Of a DNA stretch of 64,000 nt, positions 52,698 through 63,029 are shown in pieces. The notes under the pieces are model-generated. The model had not been told where the DNA came from. It saw only the letters and a list, made by a program, of their open reading frames with translations, and ran no database searches. Numbering within the stretch: position 1 is the stretch's first letter; every line of letters begins with the position of its first letter. The DNA lies in assembly GCF_051014685.1 (NCBI RefSeq), contig NW_027478719.1:248001-312000 (forward strand), written 5' to 3'. The stretch is from Ptiloglossa arizonensis. Lineage: Eukaryota; Arthropoda; Insecta; Hymenoptera; Colletidae. The position numbers were made by a program, and so were the translations under genes.

Positions 52698-52714
52698 GTT
52701 CGCGAGATATGGGA
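52698..52714 (+). other. CENP-B-box-like element 2 (representative; recurs across the array)
   Basis: GTTCGCGAGATATGGGA, monomer positions 151-167, starts 65 bp after element 1 on the same strand. It has T2, T3, C4, G5, A10, G14, G15 and G16 of the CENP-B box. Only C13 is replaced, by T (CGGG to TGGG, the change expected from deamination of a methylated CpG): 8 of 9 essential bases. It is present in the leftmost, most divergent monomers as well (about 149-165). Variants that break it are GTCCGCGAG, GCGAGGTATGG and GATATGAGAC. Function is unproven. Confidence 0.55.
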
Positions 52715-53336
52715 GTTTGAAGCCAAGAAATGGTTGAGAAGACAAAAAATTTTTCGCAATTCTGCTGCTCCAAACGCTTAACCAGAATGGCCTATGGAAA
52801 AAATACACATACCGTTGTAATCGGGTGAGTTTCTACTTTCAGATGCAACAGGAATTTTTGGGTTAGGTCAATCCGTTCGCGAGATATGGGAGTTTGAAGC
52901 CAAGAAATGGTTGAGAAGGCAAAAAATTTTTCGCAATTCTGTTGCTCCAAACGCTTAACCAGAATGGCCTAGGGAAAAAATACACATACCGTTGTAATCG
53001 GGCGAGTTTCTACTTTCAGATGCAATAGGAATTTTTGGGATAGGTCAGTCCGTTCGCGAGATATGAGACTTTGAAACCAAGAAATGGTTGAGAAGGCAAA
53101 AAATTTTTCGCAATTCTGCTGCTCCAAACGCTTAACCAGAATGGCCTAGGGAAAAAATACACATACCGTTGTAATCGAGCGAGTTTCTACTTTCAGATGC
53201 AATAGGAAATTTTGGGTTACGTCAATCCGTTCGCGAGGTATGGGGGTTTGAAGCTAAGAAATGGTTGAGAAGACAACAAATTTTTCGCAATTCTGCTGCT
53301 CCAAACGCTTAACCAGAATGGGCTAGGGAAAAAATA

Positions 53337-53513
53337 CACGTACCGTTGTAATCGGGCGAGTTTCTACTTTCACACGCAAGAGGAATTATTGGGTTAGGTC
53401 AATCCGTCCGCGAGATATGGGAGTTTGAAGCCAAGAAATGGTTGAGAAGACAAAAAATTTTTCGCAATTCTGCTGCTCCAAACGCTTAACCAGAATGGCC
53501 TAGGGAAAAAATA
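53337..53513 (+). repeat. Doubled GAATTATTGGG monomer, copy 1
   Basis: The unit from CACGTACCG through GAGGAATTATTGGG and GTCCGCGAG repeats at once, with ATTATTGGG at 53385 and 53562. The equivalent places at 55508 and 58163 have a single copy, so one monomer was gained here. Confidence 0.85.
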
Positions 53514-55627
53514 CACGTACCGTTGTAATCGGGCGAGTTTCTACTTTCACACGCAAGAGGAATTATTGGGTTAGGTCAATCCGTCCGCGAGATATGGGAG
53601 TTTGAAGCCAAGAAATGGTTGAGAAGACAAAAAATTTTTCGCAATTCTGCTGCTCCAAACGCTTAACCAGAATGGCCTATGGAAAAAATACACATACCGT
53701 TGTAATCGGGCGAGTTTCTACTTTCAGATGCAGCAGGAATTTTTGGGTTAGGTCAATCCGTTCGCGAGATATGGGAGTTTGAAGCCAAGAAATGGTTGGG
53801 AAGGCAAAAAATTTTTCGCAATTCTGCTGCTCCAAACGCTTAACCAGAATGGCCTAGGGAAAAAATACACATACCGTTGTAATCGGGCGAGTTTCTACTT
53901 TCAGATGAAATAGGAACTTTGGGTTAGGTCAAGCCGTTCGCGAGATATGGGAGTTTGAAGCCAAGAAATGGTAGAGAAGGCAAAAAATTTTTCGCAATTC
54001 TGCTGCACCAAACGCTTAACCAGAATGGCCTAGGGAAAAAATACACATACCGTTGTAATCGGGCGAGTTTCTACTTTCAGATTCAATAGGAAATTTTGGG
54101 TTACGTCAATCCGTTCGCGAGATATGGGAGTTTGAAGCTAAGAAATGGTTGAGAAGACAACTAATTTTTCGCACTTCTGCTGCTCCAAACGCTTAACCAG
54201 AATGGCCTAGGGAAAAAATACACATACCGTTGTAATCGGGCGAGTTTCTACTTTCAGATGCAATAGGAATTTTTGGGATAGGTCAATCCGTTCGCGAGAT
54301 ATGAGACTTTGAAGCCAAGAAATGGTTGAGAAGGCAAAAAATTTTTCGCAATTCTGCTGCTCCAAACGCTTAACCAGAATGGCCTAGGGAAAAAATACAC
54401 ATACCGTTGTAATCGGGCGAGTTTCTACTTTCAGATGCAATAGGAAATTTTGGGTTACGTCAATCCGTTCGCGAGGTATGGGAGTTTGAAGCTAAGAAAT
54501 GGTTGAGAAGACAACAAATTTTTCGCAATTCTGCTGCTCCAAACGCTTAACCAGAATGGGCTAGGGAAAAAATACTCGTACCCTTGTAATCGGGCGAGTT
54601 TCTACTTTCACACGCAACAGGAATTTTTGGGTTAGGTCAATCCGTCCGCGAGATATGGGAGTTTGAAGCCAAGAAATGGTTGAGAAGACAAAAAATTTTT
54701 CGCAATTCTGCTGCTCCAAACGCTTAACCAGAATGGCCTATGGAAAAAATACACATACCGTTGTAATCGGGCGAGTTTCTACTTTCAGATGCAACAGGAA
54801 TTTTTGGGTTAGGTCAATCCGTTCGCGAGATATGGGAGTTTGAAGCCAAGAAATGGTTGAGAAGACAAAAAATTTTTCGCAATTCTGCTGCTCCAAACGC
54901 TTAACCAGAATGGCCTATGGAAAAAATACACATACCGTTGTAATCGGGTGAGTTTCTACTTTCAGATGCAACAGGAATTTTTGGGTTAGGTCAATCCGTT
55001 CGCGAGATATGGGAGTTTGAAGCCAAGAAATGGTTGAGAAGGCAAAAAATTTTTCGCAATTCTGTTGCTCCAAACGCTTAACCAGAATGGCCTAGGGAAA
55101 AAATACACATACCGTTGTAATCGGGCGAGTTTCTACTTTCAGATGCAATAGGAATTTTTGGGATAGGTCAGTCCGTTCGCGAGATATGAGACTTTGAAAC
55201 CAAGAAATGGTTGAGAAGGCAAAAAATTTTTCGCAATTCTGCTGCTCCAAACGCTTAACCAGAATGGCCTAGGGAAAAAATACACATACCGTTGTAATCG
55301 AGCGAGTTTCTACTTTCAGATGCAATAGGAAATTTTGGGTTACGTCAATCCGTTCGCGAGGTATGGGGGTTTGAAGCTAAGAAATGGTTGAGAAGACAAC
55401 AAATTTTTCGCAATTCTGCTGCTCCAAACGCTTAACCAGAATGGACTAGGGAAAAAATACACGTACCGTTGTAATCGGGCGAGTTTCTACTTTCACACGC
55501 AAGAGGAATTATTGGGTTGGGTCAATCCGTCCGCGAGATATGGGAGTTTGAAGCCAAGAAATGGTTGAGAAGACAAAAAATTTTTCGCAATTCTGCTGCT
55601 CCAAACGCTTAACCAGAATGGCCTATG
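53451..55627 (+). repeat. 12-mer HOR copy 2 (2123-bp offset)
   Basis: Partner of 51328-53504. It has a one-base loss (GGAACTTTGGG, about 53914) that compensates the one in copy 1, and private changes CAGATTCAATAGG and GGGTTGGGTC. Confidence 0.87.
53514..53690 (+). repeat. Doubled GAATTATTGGG monomer, copy 2
   Basis: Immediate repeat of 53337-53513. It differs downstream in having CCTATGG rather than CCTAGGG. Confidence 0.85.
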
Positions 55628-57802
55628 GAAAAAATACACATACCGTTGTAATCGGGCGAGTTTCTACTTTCAGATGCAGCAGGAATTTTTGGGTTAGGTC
55701 AATCCGTTCGCGAGATATGGGAGTTTGAAGCCAAGAAATGGTTGAGAAGGCAAAAAATTTTTCGCAATTCTGCTGCTCCAAACGCTTAACCAGAATGGCC
55801 TAGGGAAAAAATACACATACCGTTGTAATCGGGCGAGTTTCTACTTTCAGATGAAATAGGAATTTTTGGGTTAGGTCAAGCCGTTCGCGAGATATGGGAG
55901 TTTGAAGCCAAGAAATGGTAGAGAAGGCAAAAAATTTTTCGCAATTCTGCTGCACCAAACGCTTAACCAGAATGGCCTAGGGAAAAAATACACATACCGT
56001 TGTAATCGGGCGAGTTTCTACTTTCAGATGCAATAGGAAATTTTGGGTTACGTCAATCCGTTCGCGAGATATGGGAGTTTGAAGCTAAGAAATGGTTGAG
56101 AAGACAACAAATTTTTCGCACTTCTGCTGCTCCAAACGCTTAACCAGAATGGCCTAGGGAAAAAATACACATACCGTTGTAATCGGGCGAGTTTCTACTT
56201 TCAGATGCAATAGGAATTTTTGGGATAGGTCAATCCGTTCGCGAGATATGAGACTTTGAAGCCAAGAAATGGTTGAGAAGGCAAAAAATTTTTCGCAATT
56301 CTGCTGCTCCAAACGCTTAACCAGAATGGCCTAGGGAAAAAATACACATACCGTTGTAATCGGGCGAGTTTCTACTTTCAGATGCAATAGGAAATTTTGG
56401 GTTACGTCAATCCGTTCGCGAGGTATGGGAGTTTGAAGCTAAGAAATGGTTGAGAAGACAACAAATTTTTCGCAATTCTGCTGCTCCAAACGCTTAACCA
56501 GAATGGGCTAGGGAAAAAATACTCGTACCCTTGTAATCGGGCGAGTTTCTACTTTCACACGCAACAGGAATTTTTGGGTTAGGTCAATCCGTCCGCGAGA
56601 TATGAGAGTTTGAAGCCAAGAAATGGTTGAGAAGACAAAAAATTTTTCGCAATTCTGCTGCTCCAAACGCTTAACCAGAATGGCCTATGGAAAAAATACA
56701 CATACCGTTGTAATCGGGTGAGTTTCTACTTTCAGATGCAACAGGAATTTTTGGGTTAGGTCAATCCGTTCGCGAGATATGGGAGTTTGAAGCCAAGAAA
56801 TGGTTGAGAAGACAAAAAATTTTTCGCAATTCTGCTGCTCCAAACGCTTAACCAGAATGGCCTATGGAAAAAATACACATACCGTTGTAATCGGGCGAGT
56901 TTCTACTTTCAGATGCAATAGGAAATTTTGGGTTACGTCAATCCGTTCGCGAGATATGGGAGTTTGAAGCTAAGAAATGGTTGAGAAGACAACAAATTTT
57001 TCGCACTTCTGCTGCTCCAAACGCTTAACCAGAATGGCCTAGGGAAAAAATACACATACCGTTGTAATCGGGCGAGTTTCTACTTTCAGATGCAATAGGA
57101 ATTTTTGGGATAGGTCAATCCGTTCGCGAGATATGAGACTTTGAAGCCAAGAAATGGTTGAGAAGGCAAAAAATTTTTCGCAATTCTGCTGCTCCAAACG
57201 CTTAACCAGAATGGCCTAGGGAAAAAATACACATACCGTTGTAATCGGGCGAGTTTCTACTTTCAGATGCAATAGGAAATTTTGGGTTACGTCAATCCGT
57301 TCGCGAGGTATGGGAGTTTGAAGCTAAGAAATGGTTGAGAAGACAACAAATTTTTCGCAATTCTGCTGCTCCAAACGCTTAACCAGAATGGGCTAGGGAA
57401 AAAATACTCGTACCCTTGTAATCGGGCGAGTTTCTACTTTCACACGCAACAGGAATTTTTGGGTTAGGTCAATCCGTCCGCGAGATATGGGAGTTTGAAG
57501 CCAAGAAATGGTTGAGAAGACAAAAAATTTTTCGCAATTCTGCTGCTCCAAACGCTTAACCAGAATGGCCTATGGAAAAAATACACATACCGTTGTAATC
57601 GGGTGAGTTTCTACTTTCAGATGCAACAGGAATTTTTGGGTTAGGTCAATCCGTTCGCGAGATATGGGAGTTTGAAGCCAAGAAATGGTTGAGAAGACAA
57701 AAAATTTTTCGCAATTCTGCTGCTCCAAACGCTTAACCAGAATGGCCTATGGAAAAAATACACATACCGTTGTAATCGGGTGAGTTTCTACTTTCAGATG
57801 CA
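55127..57802 (+). repeat. 15-mer HOR copy 1 (2655-bp offset)
   Basis: Aligns with 57782-60457 at exactly 2655 bp. GGGGGTTTG (55364/58019), ATTATTGGG (55508/58163) and ACTCGTACCC (56521/59176 and 57406/60061) fit. Differences noticed: AATGGACTAGG versus AATGGGCTAGG near 55444, GATATGAGAG versus GATATGGGAG near 56605, and CGGGTGAG versus CGGGAGAG near 56719. Confidence 0.92.
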
Positions 57803-60457
57803 ATAGGAATTTTTGGGATAGGTCAGTCCGTTCGCGAGATATGAGACTTTGAAACCAAGAAATGGTTGAGAAGGCAAAAAATTTTTCGCAATTCTGCTGC
57901 TCCAAACGCTTAACCAGAATGGCCTAGGGAAAAAATACACATACCGTTGTAATCGAGCGAGTTTCTACTTTCAGATGCAATAGGAAATTTTGGGTTACGT
58001 CAATCCGTTCGCGAGGTATGGGGGTTTGAAGCTAAGAAATGGTTGAGAAGACAACAAATTTTTCGCAATTCTGCTGCTCCAAACGCTTAACCAGAATGGG
58101 CTAGGGAAAAAATACACGTACCGTTGTAATCGGGCGAGTTTCTACTTTCACACGCAAGAGGAATTATTGGGTTGGGTCAATCCGTCCGCGAGATATGGGA
58201 GTTTGAAGCCAAGAAATGGTTGAGAAGACAAAAAATTTTTCGCAATTCTGCTGCTCCAAACGCTTAACCAGAATGGCCTATGGAAAAAATACACATACCG
58301 TTGTAATCGGGCGAGTTTCTACTTTCAGATGCAGCAGGAATTTTTGGGTTAGGTCAATCCGTTCGCGAGATATGGGAGTTTGAAGCCAAGAAATGGTTGA
58401 GAAGGCAAAAAATTTTTCGCAATTCTGCTGCTCCAAACGCTTAACCAGAATGGCCTAGGGAAAAAATACACATACCGTTGTAATCGGGCGAGTTTCTACT
58501 TTCAGATGAAATAGGAATTTTTGGGTTAGGTCAAGCCGTTCGCGAGATATGGGAGTTTGAAGCCAAGAAATGGTAGAGAAGGCAAAAAATTTTTCGCAAT
58601 TCTGCTGCACCAAACGCTTAACCAGAATGGCCTAGGGAAAAAATACACATACCGTTGTAATCGGGCGAGTTTCTACTTTCAGATGCAATAGGAAATTTTG
58701 GGTTACGTCAATCCGTTCGCGAGATATGGGAGTTTGAAGCTAAGAAATGGTTGAGAAGACAACAAATTTTTCGCACTTCTGCTGCTCCAAACGCTTAACC
58801 AGAATGGCCTAGGGAAAAAATACACATACCGTTGTAATCGGGCGAGTTTCTACTTTCAGATGCAATAGGAATTTTTGGGATAGGTCAATCCGTTCGCGAG
58901 ATATGAGACTTTGAAGCCAAGAAATGGTTGAGAAGGCAAAAAATTTTTCGCAATTCTGCTGCTCCAAACGCTTAACCAGAATGGCCTAGGGAAAAAATAC
59001 ACATACCGTTGTAATCGGGCGAGTTTCTACTTTCAGATGCAATAGGAAATTTTGGGTTACGTCAATCCGTTCGCGAGGTATGGGAGTTTGAAGCTAAGAA
59101 ATGGTTGAGAAGACAACAAATTTTTCGCAATTCTGCTGCTCCAAACGCTTAACCAGAATGGGCTAGGGAAAAAATACTCGTACCCTTGTAATCGGGCGAG
59201 TTTCTACTTTCACACGCAACAGGAATTTTTGGGTTAGGTCAATCCGTCCGCGAGATATGGGAGTTTGAAGCCAAGAAATGGTTGAGAAGACAAAAAATTT
59301 TTCGCAATTCTGCTGCTCCAAACGCTTAACCAGAATGGCCTATGGAAAAAATACACATACCGTTGTAATCGGGAGAGTTTCTACTTTCAGATGCAACAGG
59401 AATTTTTGGGTTAGGTCAATCCGTTCGCGAGATATGGGAGTTTGAAGCCAAGAAATGGTTGAGAAGACAAAAAATTTTTCGCAATTCTGCTGCTCCAAAC
59501 GCTTAACCAGAATGGCCTATGGAAAAAATACACATACCGTTGTAATCGGGCGAGTTTCTACTTTCAGATGCAATAGGAAATTTTGGGTTACGTCAATCCG
59601 TTCGCGAGATATGGGAGTTTGAAGCTAAGAAATGGTTGAGAAGACAACAAATTTTTCGCACTTCTGCTGCTCCAAACGCTTAACCAGAATGGCCTAGGGA
59701 AAAAATACACATACCGTTGTAATCGGGCGAGTTTCTACTTTCAGATGCAATAGGAATTTTTGGGATAGGTCAATCCGTTCGCGAGATATGAGACTTTGAA
59801 GCCAAGAAATGGTTGAGAAGGCAAAAAATTTTTCGCAATTCTGCTGCTCCAAACGCTTAACCAGAATGGCCTAGGGAAAAAATACACATACCGTTGTAAT
59901 CGGGCGAGTTTCTACTTTCAGATGCAATAGGAAATTTTGGGTTACGTCAATCCGTTCGCGAGGTATGGGAGTTTGAAGCTAAGAAATGGTTGAGAAGACA
60001 ACAAATTTTTCGCAATTCTGCTGCTCCAAACGCTTAACCAGAATGGGCTAGGGAAAAAATACTCGTACCCTTGTAATCGGGCGAGTTTCTACTTTCACAC
60101 GCAACAGGAATTTTTGGGTTAGGTCAATCCGTCCGCGAGATATGGGAGTTTGAAGCCAAGAAATGGTTGAGAAGACAAAAAATTTTTCGCAATTCTGCTG
60201 CTCCAAACGCTTAACCAGAATGGCCTATGGAAAAAATACACATACCGTTGTAATCGGGTGAGTTTCTACTTTCAGATGCAACAGGAATTTTTGGGTTAGG
60301 TCAATCCGTTCGCGAGATATGGGAGTTTGAAGCCAAGAAATGGTTGAGAAGACAAAAAATTTTTCGCAATTCTGCTGCTCCAAACGCTTAACCAGAATGG
60401 CCTATGGAAAAAATACACATACCGTTGTAATCGGGTGAGTTTCTACTTTCAGATGCA
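57782..60457 (+). repeat. 15-mer HOR copy 2 (2655-bp offset)
   Basis: Head-to-tail partner of 55127-57802; the two copies meet within about 20 bases. It ends where CAACAGG replaces CAATAGG. Confidence 0.92.
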
Positions 60458-61276
60458 ACAGGAATTTTTGGGTTAGGTCAATCCGTTCGCGAGATATGGG
60501 AGTTTGAAGCCAAGAAATGGTTGAGAAGGCAAAAAATTTTTCGCAATTCTGTTGCTCCAAACGCTTAACCAGAATGGCCTAGGGAAAAAATACACATACC
60601 GTTGTAATCGGGCGAGTTTCTACTTTCAGATGCAATAGGAATTTTTGGGATAGGTCAGTCCGTTCGCGAGATATGAGACTTTGAAACCAAGAAATGGTTG
60701 AGAAGGCAAAAAATTTTTCGCAATTCTGCTGCTCCAAACGCTTAACCAGAATGGCCTAGGGAAAAAATACACATACCGTTGTAATCGGGCGAGTTTCTAC
60801 TTTCAGATGCAATAGGAAATTTTGGGTTACGTCAATCCGTTCGCGAGGTATGGGAGTTTGAAGCTAAGAAATGGTTGAGAAGACAACAAATTTTTCGCAA
60901 TTCTGCTGCTCCAAACGCTTAACCAGAATGGGCTAGGGAAAAAATACTCGTACCCTTGTAATCGGGCGAGCTTCTACTTTCACACGCAACAGGAATTTTT
61001 GGGTTAGGTCAATCCGTCCGCGAGATATGGGAGTTTGAAGCCAAGAAATGGTTGAGAAGACAAAAAATTTTTCGCAATTCTGCTGCTCCAAACGCTTAAC
61101 CAGAATGGCCTATGGAAAAAATACACATACCGTTGTAATCGGGCGAGTTTCTACTTTCAGATGCAGCAGGAATTTTTGGGTTAGGTCAATCCGTTCGCGA
61201 GATATGGGAGTTTGAAGCCAGGAAATGGTTGAGAAGGCAAAAAATTTTTCGCAATTCTGCTGCTCCAAACGCTTAA
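60202..61276 (+). repeat. 8-mer HOR copy 1 (1416-bp offset)
   Basis: Aligns with 61618-62692. ACTCGTACCC lies at 60946 and 62362, and CTGTTGCTCC in both. Differences noticed: GAGCTTCTAC versus GAGTTTCTAC near 60971, CATACCGTTG versus CATAACGTTG near 62544, and ATCGGGCG versus ATCGGTCG near 62557. It ends at TTAAACAG versus TTAACCAG. Confidence 0.87.
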
Positions 61277-61522
61277 ACAGAATGGCCTAGGGAAAAAATA
61301 CACATACCGTTGTAATCGGGCGAGTTTCTACTTTCAGATGAAATAGGAATTTTTGGGTTAGGTCAAGCCGTTCGCGAGATATGGGAGTTTGAAGCTAAGA
61401 AATGGTTGAGAAGACAACAAATTTTTCGCACTTCTGCTGCTCCAAACGCTTAACCAGAATGGCCTAGGGAAAAAATACACATACCGTTGTAATCGGGCGA
61501 GTTTCTACTTTCAGATGCAATA
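60552..61522 (+). repeat. 14-mer HOR copy 1 (2478-bp offset)
   Basis: Aligns with 63030-64000. ACTCGTACCC (60946/63424) and the rare TTAAACAGAATGG (61273/63751) are both exactly 2478 bp apart. One difference noticed, GAGCTTCTAC in copy 1. The same stretch also takes part in the 1416-bp pair, so the two duplications overlap. Confidence 0.88.
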
Positions 61523-61617
61523 GGAAATGTTGGGTTACGTCAATCCGTTCGCGAGATATGGGAGTTTGAAGCTAAGAAATGGTTGAGAAGACAACAAATT
61601 TTTCGCACTTCTGTTGC

Positions 61618-62692
61618 TCCAAACGCTTAACCAGAATGGCCTATGGAAAAAATACACATACCGTTGTAATCGGGTGAGTTTCTACTTTCAGATGCAACAG
61701 GAATTTTTGGGTTAGGTCAATCCGTTCGCGAGATATGGGAGTTTGAAGCCAAGAAATGGTTGAGAAGACAAAAAATTTTTCGCAATTCTGCTGCTCCAAA
61801 CGCTTAACCAGAATGGCCTATGGAAAAAATACACATACCGTTGTAATCGGGTGAGTTTCTACTTTCAGATGCAACAGGAATTTTTGGGTTAGGTCAATCC
61901 GTTCGCGAGATATGGGAGTTTGAAGCCAAGAAATGGTTGAGAAGGCAAAAAATTTTTCGCAATTCTGTTGCTCCAAACGCTTAACCAGAATGGCCTAGGG
62001 AAAAAATACACATACCGTTGTAATCGGGCGAGTTTCTACTTTCAGATGCAATAGGAATTTTTGGGATAGGTCAGTCCGTTCGCGAGATATGAGACTTTGA
62101 AACCAAGAAATGGTTGAGAAGGCAAAAAATTTTTCGCAATTCTGCTGCTCCAAACGCTTAACCAGAATGGCCTAGGGAAAAAATACACATACCGTTGTAA
62201 TCGGGCGAGTTTCTACTTTCAGATGCAATAGGAAATTTTGGGTTACGTCAATCCGTTCGCGAGGTATGGGAGTTTGAAGCTAAGAAATGGTTGAGAAGAC
62301 AACAAATTTTTCGCAATTCTGCTGCTCCAAACGCTTAACCAGAATGGGCTAGGGAAAAAATACTCGTACCCTTGTAATCGGGCGAGTTTCTACTTTCACA
62401 CGCAACAGGAATTTTTGGGTTAGGTCAATCCGTCCGCGAGATATGGGAGTTTGAAGCCAAGAAATGGTTGAGAAGACAAAAAATTTTTCGCAATTCTGCT
62501 GCTCCAAACGCTTAACCAGAATGGCCTATGGAAAAAATACACATAACGTTGTAATCGGTCGAGTTTCTACTTTCAGATGCAGCAGGAATTTTTGGGTTAG
62601 GTCAATCCGTTCGCGAGATATGGGAGTTTGAAGCCAGGAAATGGTTGAGAAGGCAAAAAATTTTTCGCAATTCTGCTGCTCCAAACGCTTAA
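61618..62692 (+). repeat. 8-mer HOR copy 2 (1416-bp offset)
   Basis: Partner of 60202-61276, with private changes in the first box-like element near 62544-62557. Confidence 0.87.
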
Positions 62693-63029
62693 CCAGAATG
62701 GCCTAGGGAAAAAATACACATACCGTTGTAATCGGGCGAGTTTCTACTTTCAGATGAAATAGGAATTTTTGGGTTAGGTCAAGCCGTTCGCGAGATATGG
62801 GAGTTTGAAGCCAAGAAATGGTAGAGAAGGCAAAAAATTTTTCGCAATTCTGCTGCTCCAAACGCTTAACCAGAATGGCCTAGGGAAAAAATACACATAC
62901 CGTTGTAATCGGGCGAGTTTCTACTTTCAGATGCAATAGGAAATGTTGGGTTACGTCAATCCGTTCGCGAGATATGGGAGTTTGAAGCTAAGAAATGGTT
63001 GAGAAGACAACAAATTTTTCGCACTTCTG

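Larger units (their letters stand above)
51328..53504 (+). repeat. 12-mer HOR copy 1 (2123-bp offset)
   Basis: Aligns with 53451-55627. GAGGAATTATTGGG lies at 51435 and 53558, ACTCGTACCC at 52451 and 54574, GGTATGGGGGTTTG at 53238 and 55361. Copy 1 has a one-base loss (AATGGCTATGG, about 51553). Differences noticed include AAATGTTGGG versus AAATTTTGGG and CCAGAACGG versus CCAGAATGG. Confidence 0.87.
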
